Origin: Marivivens niveibacter | GTDB lineage: Bacteria; Pseudomonadota; Alphaproteobacteria; Rhodobacterales; Rhodobacteraceae | Assembly (NCBI RefSeq): GCF_002150005.2 | Contig: NZ_MSPP01000003.1 | Span: 124,001-188,000, forward strand | Reading direction: 5' to 3' | Length of the DNA stretch: 64,000 nt | In this document: positions 36,304 to 47,961 of the stretch, piece after piece | How positions within the stretch are numbered: position 1 is the stretch's first letter | How the letters are laid out: each line of letters begins with the position of its first letter | Position numbers and translations under genes: made by a program | Notes under the pieces: model-generated | What the model was told of the DNA's origin: nothing | The model's input: the letters and a program-made list of their open reading frames with translations, nothing else | The model's database searches: none

Positions 36304-37092
36304 ATGAACAATCCGTTCAAAACTCGTTTAGCAGAGCCCAAGATGATCGCAGCAGCGTGGTCCGAATTGGGCAGCCCTGACACAGCTGAAATCATGGTGC
36401 GCCACGGTTGGGATGTCATCGTGATCGACGGCGAACATGGGCGCGGCGGTTTAGAGGATTGGGTCCATGTATCCCGCGCAGTCGAAGCCGCAGGCGGGAC
36501 AGTGGTTTTACGTCTACCCGAAGGGTCTGACACCGTAATCAAACAAGCATTGGATCGGGGATTTCGTAATTTCATCGTGCCGATGGTAAATTCGGCCGAG
36601 GAAGCGCGCCGCATCGTATCCGCATTCCATTACCCATCTCGCGGCCATCGCGGCTATGCCGCGCCGATCGTGCGTGGTTCCAATTGGGGCGCGACGCCTA
36701 ACTATGCCCGTGAAAACGCCTCTGAAGAGGTCGTAATTATGGTGCAATGTGAACATGTTGATGCGGTCGCTGATCTAGAACAGATTGCGGCGATTGACGG
36801 TGTCGATGCGATCTTTATCGGGCCAAACGATCTAGCCGCCTCGGCAGGGTATCTGGAGCGTATGGACGATCCAGCGTTCTTGCCTGTGCTGGATCAGGTC
36901 GAAACCATCGCGAAAAAACATGGCAAACCTCTGGCTACCGTGCGCGGTCCCGGTCGGGACTGGGATGAATTGGAACGCCGTGGTTTCCGTTTAGTGGCGG
37001 GTATCAATGATGTATCGCTTATCATTGATGGTGCGCGGGCAGAATTGGAAAAACTGACGGGCCAATCTGCTGGGGCGGCTGGACGTTATTGA
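36304..37092 (+). CDS. HpcH/HpaI-type class II aldolase
   Basis: The 262-residue enzyme shows the HpcH/HpaI aldolase pattern: AAAWSELGSPDTAEI, DVIVIDGEHGRGG, VVLRLPEGSD, MVNSAEEARR, RGYAAPIVR, VQCEHVDAV and IFIGPNDLAASAG. The metal-binding E and D (in QCEH and GPND regions) and the catalytic H45/R70 equivalents appear present. It cleaves 2-oxo-4-hydroxy acids to pyruvate and an aldehyde; the natural substrate is unknown. The start at 36304 follows AGGTGA. Its end overlaps the convergent oxyR by 7 bp. Confidence 0.85.
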   Translation: MNNPFKTRLAEPKMIAAAWSELGSPDTAEIMVRHGWDVIVIDGEHGRGGLEDWVHVSRAVEAAGGTVVLRLPEGSDTVIKQALDRGFRNFIVPMVNSAEEARRIVSAFHYPSRGHRGYAAPIVRGSNWGATPNYARENASEEVVIMVQCEHVDAVADLEQIAAIDGVDAIFIGPNDLAASAGYLERMDDPAFLPVLDQVETIAKKHGKPLATVRGPGRDWDELERRGFRLVAGINDVSLIIDGARAELEKLTGQSAGAAGRY

Positions 37093-37979
37093 TCCTGCCG
37101 GCACGACCTGACGACATCCGAAATCTGGCGTAAATGATCAGACAGTGGGCTTGTTTTACGCCAGATCATCCCGATTGTTCGGCGCGGTTGGGGATCTGGA
37201 AAATGTGAAACGGCGACAGACGCGGATCGCGTTTCCACGGGCACAGCCATTTCTGGTATCAGGGTAACCCCCATGCCTGCGCCGACCATTTGGACCAAAG
37301 TGGACAGCGAACTGCCGTCCATCACTTCACGTGGGCGGACGGATGGCATCGAACAAAACGATAGCGCCTGATCGCGAAAACAGTGGCCTTCTTCTAGTAA
37401 CAGCAGACGCATTTCCCGCAGGATTTCAGCCGATGGAACGGGTTTGTTCGCATCGTTTTCGGGCCGAACCAAAACGAAATCTTCGGTGAACAGGGGCACC
37501 TCTTCGAATTGGGTTTCCGAAACGGGTAGCGCCACAATCGCGGTGTCGATTCGGCCAGCGGTTAGCTCTTCGATCAGGCGCGGTGTGATTGTTTCGCGGA
37601 TGTGGACCGTCAGACTGGGAAATACCGTATCAATCTGCCGCATTAGGCTGGGCAGCAGGTACGGCGCGACAGTCGGAATCACCCCGATCCGAAGTGGCCC
37701 TGCGATGCCCGTCGCAGCGGTTCGCGCAAAGTCGCCTAATTCATCGACGGCGCGTAGGATATCGCGGACGCGTTTAACGTATTCTTCGCCAAAGGTCGTC
37801 AGGCGAATGTTGCGCGTTGTCCGTTCAAACAACGGTGCGCCAACAGTTGCCTCTAATTCCTTGATTTGCATGGACAGCGCGGGCTGCGTGATCGCGCAAG
37901 CATCGGCGGCATGTCCAAAATGCCCCAGGCGTGCGACGGCATCAAAGTAACGTAATTGTCGGAGTGTGATGTTATCCAT
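37086..37979 (-). CDS. oxyR: Hydrogen peroxide-sensing LysR regulator OxyR
   Basis: The 297-residue LysR-type regulator has an N-terminal winged HTH (LRQLRYFDAVARLGHFGHAA...TQPALSMQIKELE) and a substrate-like domain. Two cysteines in GHCFRDQALSFC are spaced nine apart, as in the peroxide-forming pair of OxyR. It is divergent to katG with a 127-bp AT-rich gap, the usual arrangement for OxyR control of catalase-peroxidase. Confidence 0.93.
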   Translation of the reverse strand: MDNITLRQLRYFDAVARLGHFGHAADACAITQPALSMQIKELEATVGAPLFERTTRNIRLTTFGEEYVKRVRDILRAVDELGDFARTAATGIAGPLRIGVIPTVAPYLLPSLMRQIDTVFPSLTVHIRETITPRLIEELTAGRIDTAIVALPVSETQFEEVPLFTEDFVLVRPENDANKPVPSAEILREMRLLLLEEGHCFRDQALSFCSMPSVRPREVMDGSSLSTLVQMVGAGMGVTLIPEMAVPVETRSASVAVSHFPDPQPRRTIGMIWRKTSPLSDHLRQISDVVRSCRQDQ

Positions 37980-40311
<2,332 letters not shown>

Positions 40312-40330
40312 AGACACCCGTAGGATGGGG

Positions 40331-40363
40331 TGGGGGTCGCGCTTCGGCGCGGCCCCATTTTTT
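40331..40363. terminator. Terminator between katG and the DUF374 gene
   Basis: A GC-rich hairpin with TTCG loop (GGGTCGCGC-TTCG-GCGCGGCCC, small bulge) is followed by seven T. It ends katG and overlaps the 3' end of the convergent gene. Confidence 0.8.
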
Positions 40364-41039
40364 ATGTGCTGGCGATCTGTACGGCTGTGTCCTGAACCGA
40401 CGTTAATGCCGTCTCTAACGCGGCACTGTCAGCCGCGCGTTGGGTGTCATCAGCGTCTTTGGCTAATGCATGGTCCCATTCAAGAAACAGCGCAGCCCCG
40501 CTGGTGAACGGGAGAGGCAGGACCATTTTATCCCATGTCCCCAAAATGCGGTGCCGTTTGGTCGAAAAACCAAAGGTGTACACCTTTGCGCCCGACCGCC
40601 GCGCCCAATCCAACGGTGCCGGTTTCAACTGACGTGCCGGGCCTGTTGGGCCATCCGCGGTCAATCCCATTGATCCGCGGGCCCGTAGGTGGCGCAGCAC
40701 CTTGCGGGATGCGGTTAAATTGGTGTCTTTGGCCGACATCGAAATAGGCGAGAGCCCAAATCGCGATTGAACCCCTGCCGATAGATTTCCCGCAGGTGAC
40801 GGATCGCGCAGGGTAACCAGTTTCACCTTTTGATTGGCAACATGTGCAGGAGCCATCAGGATGGCGCAGTGCCACATGACCAAAATGGTCGGACCTTCGG
40901 TGACGGACTGGCGAAACCCTTCGCCGCCGCGAATATCCCATCGTGTTGTGGCAAAGCAAAATCGCAAATACAGCGTCAAGGCACCGCTGACGGCAGCGTT
41001 GATGATGGCTGAATTTTCGATCTTTTTGCGTAGGTTCAT
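40362..41039 (-). CDS. DUF374 / LPLAT-like acyltransferase family protein
   Basis: The 225-residue protein has an N-terminal hydrophobic segment and then the DUF374 pattern: ILVMWHCAILMAP (the H-containing active-site region), ISMSAKDTNLTAS, and LTADGPTGPARQLKP. Relatives act on lipid A or on membrane lipids at the inner membrane. It converges on katG and is divergent from the Hsp70-like gene. The exact acyl acceptor is unknown. Confidence 0.8.
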   Translation of the reverse strand: MNLRKKIENSAIINAAVSGALTLYLRFCFATTRWDIRGGEGFRQSVTEGPTILVMWHCAILMAPAHVANQKVKLVTLRDPSPAGNLSAGVQSRFGLSPISMSAKDTNLTASRKVLRHLRARGSMGLTADGPTGPARQLKPAPLDWARRSGAKVYTFGFSTKRHRILGTWDKMVLPLPFTSGAALFLEWDHALAKDADDTQRAADSAALETALTSVQDTAVQIAST

Positions 41040-41212
41040 ACGGGGACCAGACGTAACAGTGTTGGGTGTTTGTTTTGGCTGTTTGATACCAATGCGTGCA
41101 ATCCAATCAAGGTGAATAGCGCAAGACTTTGGTCATAATTGAAACTGTTGCAGCTATTGGTCGGGTGCGGTAGGTCGCGGTCCTTGATTTTGCTTCACAG
41201 ACGGGCGGGGAT

Positions 41213-42448
41213 ATGACGATGACAAGTTTAGGAATTGATTTTGGTACATCCAATTCCGCCGCTGCCTTTGTCCGCGATGGGCAAATTGTACGGGTCCACT
41301 TTGATGGTGATCAGGACACATTGCCTACGGCTGTGTTTTTCCCCGACAGCGGGGACATGCAGATCGGGCGGGCCGCAGCGACATCCCTGATCGAAGGTGA
41401 AGAAGGCAGATATATGCGCGCCCTAAAGTCAGTCTTGGGCACGTCTTTGTTCCACGAAAAACGGTTGATTGGCGGTAAACGCCAGACGCTTGCCGACATT
41501 GTGACGCAGTTTTTAGTGCGATTGCGCAATGGTGCAATCCAGCGCGCGGGCCACGAATTCGATCGTGTCGTATCGGGGCGGCCTGTACGGTTCCACCACG
41601 ATCCAGACCGCGACGCGCGCGCCGAACAGGATTTGCGCGACTGTTATCTGGCGGCTGGTTTCCAAACGGTAGAGTTTCTTTTCGAACCCGAAGCGGCAGC
41701 AATTGCCAGCGCGGCACAGGTGACCGATCAAGCGGTCGGGGTAATCGTCGATATCGGCGGCGGTACATCGGATTTTACCGTCTTTCGAAATGCAGATACC
41801 GGCCCATCGGTTATTGCGAGTCATGGTATCCGCTTGGGCGGAACGGATTTCGATCAAACGGTGTCCCTTGCTCATGCAATGCCGTTGTTTGGCTTGGGCG
41901 GCGAACTACGCCGTACGTTGGGCGATGGGTTACTGCCTGTACCTCGCGCGATCTATGGCGACCTGTCCAACTGGGCGATGATCCCATTCCTATATACCCG
42001 TGAAACGGAACGCATGGTTGACGATCTGGTCAAACATGCCGTCGAGCCAGAGAAGCTGAACCGTCTGTCTGCGGTCATTCAGGATCGGCTGGGGCACGAT
42101 GTGGCATTTGCCGTCGAACGCGGGAAAATCGCCGCAAACTCGGGCGTAGGGGCCGCTGCGATTGATTTAGGCGTCGTTGAAAAATCACTGGCGGCACCTG
42201 TCAGCGCAGGGTCAATGAATGCAGCCCTATCCGGATACCGTGACGATTTACGCGCCGCGATGTACGAGACACTGATGAAGGCGCAAGTCGCGCCACAACA
42301 GGTCGGGTATGTGGTCTTGGTTGGTGGATCTAGCCTGATGCAGTTTGTCCAAGACGAAGCACTAGCCGTGATACCGCAGGCGAAAATCATCGAAACCAAC
42401 GCATTTACAGCCGTGGTTGACGGGCTGGCGATTGCCGCAGCTGCGTAA
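41213..42448 (+). CDS. Hsp70-family protein, YegD-like
   Basis: The 411-residue protein is a true actin-fold ATPase: LGIDFGTSNSAAAF (phosphate 1), FLFEPEAAAIASA, VDIGGGTSDFTVF (phosphate 2) and VVLVGGSSLMQFVQ (adenosine loop). It lacks a peptide-binding domain, as in E. coli YegD. The client or role is unknown. The start may be 41213 or 41219, because two ATG codons lie six bases apart after a GCGGGGAT region. Confidence 0.9.
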   Translation: MTMTSLGIDFGTSNSAAAFVRDGQIVRVHFDGDQDTLPTAVFFPDSGDMQIGRAAATSLIEGEEGRYMRALKSVLGTSLFHEKRLIGGKRQTLADIVTQFLVRLRNGAIQRAGHEFDRVVSGRPVRFHHDPDRDARAEQDLRDCYLAAGFQTVEFLFEPEAAAIASAAQVTDQAVGVIVDIGGGTSDFTVFRNADTGPSVIASHGIRLGGTDFDQTVSLAHAMPLFGLGGELRRTLGDGLLPVPRAIYGDLSNWAMIPFLYTRETERMVDDLVKHAVEPEKLNRLSAVIQDRLGHDVAFAVERGKIAANSGVGAAAIDLGVVEKSLAAPVSAGSMNAALSGYRDDLRAAMYETLMKAQVAPQQVGYVVLVGGSSLMQFVQDEALAVIPQAKIIETNAFTAVVDGLAIAAAA

Positions 42449-42554
42449 GCGTCGTGTTCTAGGCGGGTCGTGTGGCATGGGCGCAAATATGTTCAGCGCG
42501 CTACGGGGCCACAGATTGACGACACGAGGTTCAAAGCAGATTTTAAGGGAAATT

Positions 42555-42630
42555 TGGTGGAGCCTAGCGGGATCGAACCGCTGACCTCCTGCATGCCATG
42601 CAGGCGCTCTCCCAGCTGAGCTAAGGCCCC
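42555..42630 (-). tRNA. tRNA-Ala (GGC)
   Basis: Read on the reverse strand, the gene begins GGGGCCTTAGCTCAGC, has anticodon stem CCTGC/GCAGG with loop ATGGCAT (anticodon GGC), T-arm with TTCGATC, and ends GGCTCCACCA with CCA encoded. The acceptor stem has one G-U pair. The flanks show no sign of an island. Confidence 0.95.
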
Positions 42631-42736
42631 ACGTTTTGGCGTTTCCGCCATGGGCAGCGGCGTTCCCGTCGCTGTTCCGGTTCTTTATAATCGGGCTCGG
42701 ACGGGTGCAAGACCAAAATCGCCCGAGCCAGAAAAA

Positions 42737-43060
42737 TTAGTTATCGTCGTCGTCGTTGGCTGCAACGTCGCCCAGATCGTCGAACGACACGTTATCATCG
42801 TCGTCTTCGTCCAGTACATCATCACCCAGATCAACGTCTTCGTCATCATCGTCCAGGATCAGATCGTCTTCTTCGTCCGAAGCTTTCAGTTTCTTGGTCT
42901 GTGCGTCTTCGGCGTCCGCTACCATGGTGCGGGTCTTGGACGACTCGATGTTCACGATTTCGCCGGTGTATGGGCTGACGATCGGATCTTTGTTCAGGTC
43001 ATAAAAACGTTTGCCGGTCGTCGGGCAAACACGTTTTGTACCCCATTCTTCTTTGGGCAT
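42737..43060 (-). CDS. TIGR02300 family protein (FYDLN acidic protein)
   Basis: The 107-residue protein starts with PKEEWGTKRVCPTTGKRFYDLN, with one Cys and the FYDLN core, then a SPYTGE segment and a long acidic tail of D and E. This family is widespread in alphaproteobacteria and has no firm function. The ATG at 43060 has AAGGGG 8 nt upstream; ATG 43066 would leave no spacing, and 43120 is less likely. Confidence 0.85.
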   Translation of the reverse strand: MPKEEWGTKRVCPTTGKRFYDLNKDPIVSPYTGEIVNIESSKTRTMVADAEDAQTKKLKASDEEDDLILDDDDEDVDLGDDVLDEDDDDNVSFDDLGDVAANDDDDN

Positions 43061-43166
43061 AGTCATCCCCTTAAACTTGTCACGCTCTTGCGGTGGAATG
43101 ATGCCACCTGCCATAAGCAATTAGACGTGTCAAAGCCTTTGACACACGAATTCTAGGAAAAAGCAT

Positions 43167-43856
43167 ATGGGACGTCTTGTTCTGGGTGGCAACCCCCCGA
43201 TTGAGGTCAGTTTACGCAGATCGCCCCGTGCACGCCGTTTAAGCCTGCGAATTTCCCGTTTGGACGGTCGTGTGACGATGACTCTGCCAAATCCTGTGCC
43301 TGAAAGAGAGGCGATGGCGTTTCTGCGCGATCGCGAAAATTGGGTGCGCGACCATCTATCGGGGCTAGAGGGCGAACGTTTTGTTGCGATCGGGCAGGTG
43401 ATTCCCTTTGGCGGGACAGAGTATGCAATCACGGCGCATGACAAACGTCGGGTTGAAGTTGCTGATGACCGTTTGATGGTACCCAATGATCCTGATCGGG
43501 TTGCTGCGCGTGTTCAGGGGTTTTTGAAAACCCATGCGCGTGATGCGCTGGCGACGGCGTCGGATAAATATGCGGCGATGCTGGGCCGCGGCTATGGGCG
43601 TATTACGCTGCGCGATACCAGATCCAGATGGGGGTCATGCACGTCGCGCGGTGATTTGATGTATAGCTGGCGGCTGATCATGGCACCGCCGCATATTCTG
43701 GATTATGTCGCGGCGCATGAGGTCGCTCATTTGATCGAAATGAATCATTCCGCCGCTTTTTGGGATGTTGTTCATAGCCTGTACCCCGACTTTGAAACGG
43801 CCCGCAGGTGGCTTCGTGATCACGGTGGGGCATTGCATCGCATTCGTTTCGATTGA
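43167..43856 (+). CDS. YgjP/DUF45-type metallopeptidase
   Basis: The 229-residue protein has the DUF45 signature: WGSCTSRGDLMYSWRLIMAP then a zinc site HEVAHLIEMNHSAAFW near residue 184, with HExxH and the downstream H. These are cytoplasmic zinc proteins of the YgjP/SprT-like type with poorly known substrates. It precedes the GntR regulator by 30 bp in the same direction. Its last part overlaps no operator that I can support. Confidence 0.88.
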   Translation: MGRLVLGGNPPIEVSLRRSPRARRLSLRISRLDGRVTMTLPNPVPEREAMAFLRDRENWVRDHLSGLEGERFVAIGQVIPFGGTEYAITAHDKRRVEVADDRLMVPNDPDRVAARVQGFLKTHARDALATASDKYAAMLGRGYGRITLRDTRSRWGSCTSRGDLMYSWRLIMAPPHILDYVAAHEVAHLIEMNHSAAFWDVVHSLYPDFETARRWLRDHGGALHRIRFD

Positions 43857-43869
43857 CGGCGGTGATTGA

Positions 43870-43879
43870 TGTGATCACA
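43870..43879. promoter_or_regulatory. TGTGATCACA palindrome in the GntR leader
   Basis: A perfect 10-bp palindrome lies 8-17 bp before the GntR/FCD ATG, directly beside its ribosome site (AGGG). The same palindrome occurs as 21-bp-spaced pairs upstream of sucC and sdhC. Binding here would block the gene's own expression, so autorepression is likely. Confidence 0.55.
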
Positions 43880-43886
43880 TAGGGAT

Positions 43887-44537
43887 ATGATTACGCCCCA
43901 ACGCCCATCCGAACAGTCAGGCGCGGCCCATGAACGGGTTTATCGCGCCCTTCGAACTCAAGTCATGCACGGAGAGATCCTGCCGGGGCAATCGTTGACG
44001 CTACGGGGGATTGGCAAAGAGTTCGGCGTATCCATGACCCCAGCCCGCGAAGCTGTGCGCCGTTTGGTCGCCGAAGGCGCATTGTTTTTGTCGTCGTCGG
44101 GCCGCGTGTCCACGCCAGAGCTGTCTAACGATCGTATCGAAGAATTGGCCGCGCTGCGTGCGTTGTTAGAACCTGAATTGGCCAGCCGTGCTTTGCCCCG
44201 TGCACACTTTGCCCTGATCGAACGTCTAGAAACGATCAACAGCGGCGTCAGCCAAATGGTCGCACGCCATGACGCGTCTGGTTATATCAAGATGAACCTT
44301 GAATTTCACCGCACGCTGTATCTGCGCGCACAGGCGCCAGCGATCCTTGCTATGGCGGAAACGGTTTGGTTGCAGCTGGGACCGACGATGCGGGCCTTGT
44401 ATGGACGCCTAAACCGCAAAGAACCGCCGCCCCACCATAAACTGATCCTTAGCGCCCTAAAGGCGGGGGACGAACCTGGTTTGCGTTTGGCTGTACGGGC
44501 TGACGTGACCCAAGGTTTGAAAATGCTACGCGGTTAG
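43887..44537 (+). CDS. GntR/FCD family transcriptional regulator, candidate TCA-cycle regulator
   Basis: The 216-residue protein has an N-terminal GntR winged helix (VYRALRTQVMHGEILPGQSLTLR, then GVSMTPAREAVRRL) and a C-terminal helical FCD domain (NLEFHRTLYLRAQAPAI, HHKLILSALKAGDE). The FCD domain usually binds a metal and a carboxylic acid; the first two ligand positions (N..H, H) are present and the last histidine seems replaced near RADV. A perfect TGTGATCACA site lies in its leader and pairs of this site precede sucC and sdhC, so I infer that it controls these operons. AkgR of Rhodobacter comes to mind but identity is not proven. Confidence 0.85.
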   Translation: MITPQRPSEQSGAAHERVYRALRTQVMHGEILPGQSLTLRGIGKEFGVSMTPAREAVRRLVAEGALFLSSSGRVSTPELSNDRIEELAALRALLEPELASRALPRAHFALIERLETINSGVSQMVARHDASGYIKMNLEFHRTLYLRAQAPAILAMAETVWLQLGPTMRALYGRLNRKEPPPHHKLILSALKAGDEPGLRLAVRADVTQGLKMLRG

Positions 44538-45373
44538 GCGGTTGCGCGGGTTTGCGCGATTTTCGACAGGATCGCACGGAAATCCTGCGCCGGTAATTGC
44601 AGCATCTTCGCGATCTGGGTCACAGCGTTGTATTCAGCGGCTTTGATTTCGCCGTTCAATGTGGCAACGCTTAGCGCGCCCTCTAGCACCAGTTCGCGAC
44701 CATTTTGATTCAGGTCAGCACCGATTGCATCAATGGCTGTCGGATCGTCGCGTGTGTAATCCAGAATATCCTGAATTTGCTGTGCGCTGTATTTTTTGCC
44801 GGTCAGTTTTGCCAGTGTCTGCGAGATTTTAGAAATATCGTTTGAATGGTCCTGACCGTCTGCCGTGGTCACAAAGCACATGGCAGCCAAAACCTGAACG
44901 GCTGTGTTATCGCTGTTGCTATCGGTCGATTTGAGGCTGCGACGCATCGAGGCACGCATAATCATGGCAAGTACCATTAGCGCCACGATGCCGATTGCGC
45001 CAAAGACGGAATAGTTACGCAAGCGGTAAGCAAAAGGTGTTTGAGGTTCGGCAGGTAGTGCCGCAGGAAAATCGCCCGTTTGTTGGAATAGCGCGAATTG
45101 TTCTGCTGTTGGGATGGTGTAATCCGTTGCAGCACATTCATTTGTCGCTAGCGCGTAGGCGTCTGCTGAATACGTGATTTCCACGCCAAATGCGCTGCGT
45201 GCCGTCCCCAGATAGCACAATGACAAAGGGGCCCCGGTTTCATCCGACAGCGGCGTTGGTGCCAGATACGTCAGCTTTGGGGCTGACCTGATAACACTCT
45301 CGGCTTGTGCCGTTTGTGGCGAAACACACCACGCAGCAGCGACAAGCGCTAACGATTTTGCGAAACAACGCAT
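44534..45373 (-). CDS. Exported or membrane TerB-like protein
   Basis: The 279-residue protein has a signal peptide (CFAKSLALVAAAWCVSPQTAQA), a membrane segment near residues 124-141 (FGAIGIVALMVLAMIMRAS) and a C-terminal TerB/DjlA-like helical domain (about residues 165-275: DQDHSND, LAKLTGKKYSAQQ, LVLEGALSVATLNGEIKAAE). TerB-like domains bind metal or proteins; the topology here would place the domain in the cytoplasm. The end overlaps the convergent GntR gene by 4 bp. The function is unknown. Confidence 0.7.
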   Translation of the reverse strand: MRCFAKSLALVAAAWCVSPQTAQAESVIRSAPKLTYLAPTPLSDETGAPLSLCYLGTARSAFGVEITYSADAYALATNECAATDYTIPTAEQFALFQQTGDFPAALPAEPQTPFAYRLRNYSVFGAIGIVALMVLAMIMRASMRRSLKSTDSNSDNTAVQVLAAMCFVTTADGQDHSNDISKISQTLAKLTGKKYSAQQIQDILDYTRDDPTAIDAIGADLNQNGRELVLEGALSVATLNGEIKAAEYNAVTQIAKMLQLPAQDFRAILSKIAQTRATA

Positions 45374-45481
45374 AACTTTTTCCTCATTCCTGCATTATCC
45401 AATTGCTGGCCAAACATGGCGCTGATGGGGCAGCTGTCGGGAAACATCGTGCAATTGTGGCGAATCCTGTCGCCCAGGCGC

Positions 45482-45512
45482 AAAAAAGGGCGGCTTTTAG
45501 GGCCGCCCTTTG
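45482..45512 (-). terminator. lpd terminator
   Basis: Read on the reverse strand, AAGGGCGGC and GCCGCCCTT form a stem followed by six T. It lies 25 bp past the lpd stop and ends the sucCDAB-lpd transcript. Confidence 0.85.
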
Positions 45513-45536
45513 GGTATTTGAACATTGCCGCAGGGA

Positions 45537-46925
45537 TTAGGCGTGGATCGCGCCGTCGCCGCAGGCCAACGCCGCTTCGCGAACTGCTTCGGAGAAGGTT
45601 GGGTGGGCGTGACAGGTACGTGCCAGATCCTCGGCTGCGGCGCCAAATTCCATCGCAACGCAAATTTCGTGGATCAGGTCGCCAGCCGCTGGGCCAATCA
45701 GGTGAGCGCCCAGAACGCGGTCGGTTTCTTTGTCCGCCAGAATTTTGACGAAACCGTCGCCCATGAACACAGCCTTTGCGCGGCCGTTGCCCATAAAGCT
45801 GAATTTACCGACCTTATATGCGCGACCTTCTTCTTTCAGCTGCTCTTCGGTTTTGCCAACCGATGCAACCTCTGGCGAGGTGTAGATAACGCCCGGGATC
45901 ACGTCATAGTTCACGTGGCCAGCTTGACCTGCCAGAACCTCGGCGACGGCCATGCCTTCGTCTTCGGCTTTGTGGGCCAGCATTGGGCCTTCGATCGCAT
46001 CGCCGATGGCGTAGACGCCTTTTATGTTGGTCGCGTAGTGCGCGTCGGTTTTGATCTGGCCGCGTTCGGTCAGTTCAACACCCAGCGCGTCCAGACCCAG
46101 ACCAGCGGTGTAAGGACGGCGGCCCGTTGCGACCAGAACGACATCGGCGTCGATGGTGGCTTCAGAATCGTCTTTGCGCAGTTTGTAGGTGACTTTGGCT
46201 TTTTTGTTCTTGGTCTCAACACCCTGAACAGCCGCGCCCATGATGAAGTTCAGGCCCTGCTTTTGCAGCATTTTCTGGAACGTTTTCTGAACGTCGCCGT
46301 CCATGCCTGGGGTGATTTTGTCCAAGAATTCGACAACGGTCACTTCGGTGCCCAGACGTTTGTAGGCCGAACCCAGCTCCAGACCGATCACGCCTGCGCC
46401 GATGACAACCATCGATTTCGGGATTTTCGGCAGCGACAGCGCGCCAGTCGAGGTCACAACGGTTTCTTCGTCAATTTCGATGCCCGGCAGCGACGAAGGT
46501 TCGGAACCCGACGCGATGATGATGTTTTTCGCTTCGTGCACGTCATCGCCGACTTTGACCTTGCCAGCCTCTGGGATGGATGCCCAACCTTTGATCCAAT
46601 CAACCTTGTTCTTTTTGAACAGGAATTCGATGCCTTTGGTGTTACCGTCGATGACCGACTGTTTGTATTCCTGCATCACAGGCCAATCGACAGATGGCGA
46701 TTTGCCTTTTAGGCCCATCTTGGCAAAGTTTTCTTCGGCTTCGTGCAGCGAATGGGTCGCGTGCAGCAGCGCCTTGGACGGGATACAGCCCACGTTCAGG
46801 CAGGTGCCGCCCAGTGTTTCGCGGCCTTCGACCACGGCTGTTTTCAGGCCCAGCTGGGCGCAGCGGATTGCACAGACATAGCCGCCGGGACCGGCGCCGA
46901 TTACGATAACGTCATAGCTGGACAT
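45537..46925 (-). CDS. lpd: Dihydrolipoyl dehydrogenase (E3)
   Basis: The 462-residue flavoenzyme reoxidises the lipoyl groups of the 2-oxoglutarate (and possibly other) dehydrogenase complexes with NAD. It shows FAD-binding [17 protein letters not shown], the redox disulfide [16 protein letters not shown]-binding [13 protein letters not shown], and the C-terminal HAHPTFSEA active-site histidine of the partner subunit. The start at 46925 follows AGGAGACAGCA; a longer frame to 46988 adds a leader unlike the family. It is the last gene of the suc cluster. Confidence 0.97.
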   Translation of the reverse strand: MSSYDVIVIGAGPGGYVCAIRCAQLGLKTAVVEGRETLGGTCLNVGCIPSKALLHATHSLHEAEENFAKMGLKGKSPSVDWPVMQEYKQSVIDGNTKGIEFLFKKNKVDWIKGWASIPEAGKVKVGDDVHEAKNIIIASGSEPSSLPGIEIDEETVVTSTGALSLPKIPKSMVVIGAGVIGLELGSAYKRLGTEVTVVEFLDKITPGMDGDVQKTFQKMLQKQGLNFIMGAAVQGVETKNKKAKVTYKLRKDDSEATIDADVVLVATGRRPYTAGLGLDALGVELTERGQIKTDAHYATNIKGVYAIGDAIEGPMLAHKAEDEGMAVAEVLAGQAGHVNYDVIPGVIYTSPEVASVGKTEEQLKEEGRAYKVGKFSFMGNGRAKAVFMGDGFVKILADKETDRVLGAHLIGPAAGDLIHEICVAMEFGAAAEDLARTCHAHPTFSEAVREAALACGDGAIHA

Positions 46926-46965
46926 TGCTGTCTCCTGTTTGTTTGCCACGGCTGTGGCAGGGTAT

Positions 46966-47379
46966 TCAAAATAAAAGGGCGGATGCAATCATCGCCATTG
47001 TTGCGAATAGGCCAACGGCCCAGATGGCACTGCGCCAAGGGCGCCAGCCGAAATAATATGCGGGCACATACAGCACGCGCGCGGCCAGATAGACCCATGC
47101 GCAACTGGCAGTGAAACCCGTGGATTTATCACCCATCGTCACGACGACGACAGCGATGGTGAATAGGATCAACGCTTCGAAATTGTTGTTCATGGCGCGG
47201 TGCAGACGGCCTGTGCCGATGCTGACCTGTTCCATCAACGGTTTGTCCATTTTCTGCGGATCACGCGCCGACGTCGTTTTGCCGGTGCCCAATTCGATAT
47301 TGGCAGGCACGGACATCAAAACGATCTGACCAAATTGCAGCAGACCAGCAAGGGCAAGAACGGTAAGCTCGGGGGTCAT
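46966..47379 (-). CDS. MAPEG family membrane protein
   Basis: The 137-residue protein has about four membrane helices and the MAPEG signature [19 protein letters not shown] proteins include glutathione-dependent enzymes and related inner-membrane proteins; the substrate is unknown. It overlaps the upstream gene by 4 bp and lies 40 bp before lpd, so it is co-transcribed inside the suc operon. Confidence 0.82.
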   Translation of the reverse strand: MTPELTVLALAGLLQFGQIVLMSVPANIELGTGKTTSARDPQKMDKPLMEQVSIGTGRLHRAMNNNFEALILFTIAVVVVTMGDKSTGFTASCAWVYLAARVLYVPAYYFGWRPWRSAIWAVGLFATMAMIASALLF

Positions 47380-47900
47380 TTCGTACTCTCGTATGTTGCC
47401 ATTAGTTCTGTCACCTTTTCTATTTCGTCGTCAGTGAATGTCGAGGACGGCCCACTGACCTGCAATTCTTGCAGTGTGTACCATTCGCCTTCTGTTATCA
47501 CTTTGCCGCGTTTCAGAACCTTGTTTACCGTTGTGCGGAACAGCCCCGCTTTGTCATAAAAATCGAACGCCGTATGGGCGCGAAAGTCGTCCAGAAAACC
47601 ACTGATGCCTTGGGCAACATCGTTTCCTTGGGTCATCAGGTCGCGCAGGTCATTAGCCGTGAGCGCGTACCATTTCTGAACCTCTTGGATGAAAAATCGT
47701 TTGCCGCGGGCGGTGGATTGTTCATCAAAAAGGTCGAGCCATTCTTTCCCCGATATAACCAACGTATTCAGATCCGGTTCCGCGTTTTGTCCGTGCAGTT
47801 GCTTGAACAGGGCAATTTGCCAGTCGCGGTAAAAATCCAAACCTTTTGTCAGTGTTTCCAGTTCGGCCCGCAGTTGCGCGATATCGTCGGTTGATGACAT
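47376..47900 (-). CDS. Hypothetical protein in the suc operon
   Basis: The 174-residue protein is not recognised. It starts with a heptad-like helix (DIAQLRAELETLTKGLDF) and continues as a mainly helical, soluble protein with several aromatic residues (KEWLDLFDEQ, FLDDFRAHTAFDFY). There is no signal peptide. It overlaps the MAPEG start by 4 bp (ATGA), so the two are translationally coupled. A link to the dehydrogenase complex is not shown. Confidence 0.7.
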   Translation of the reverse strand: MSSTDDIAQLRAELETLTKGLDFYRDWQIALFKQLHGQNAEPDLNTLVISGKEWLDLFDEQSTARGKRFFIQEVQKWYALTANDLRDLMTQGNDVAQGISGFLDDFRAHTAFDFYDKAGLFRTTVNKVLKRGKVITEGEWYTLQELQVSGPSSTFTDDEIEKVTELMATYESTK

Positions 47901-47928
47901 AGGCGTTCGCCAGAAAGGGGTAGGGGGT

Positions 47929-47951
47929 GTCGGGGGCGCGTGGCCCCCGAC
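47929..47951 (-). terminator. Hairpin after sucB
   Basis: A stem GTCGGGGG / CCCCCGAC with a short loop lies 11 bp past the sucB stop and lacks a T-run on the reverse strand. It probably stabilises the mRNA end or gives partial termination. Confidence 0.5.
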
Positions 47952-47961
47952 GGGTGTTTTA

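Noticed and set aside
43815-43824. CGTGATCACG inside the metallopeptidase gene as another operator
   Set aside because: It lies within coding sequence and 55 bp from the leader site, which does not match the 21-bp spacing of the sucC and sdhC pairs. Similar matches occur within the helicase gene (9955) and near 26275, so it is probably by chance.
45525-46712. Long plus-strand reading frame over lpd
   Set aside because: It is antisense to the well-supported lpd gene and has a protein-like length only because the real gene's codon use removes stops.
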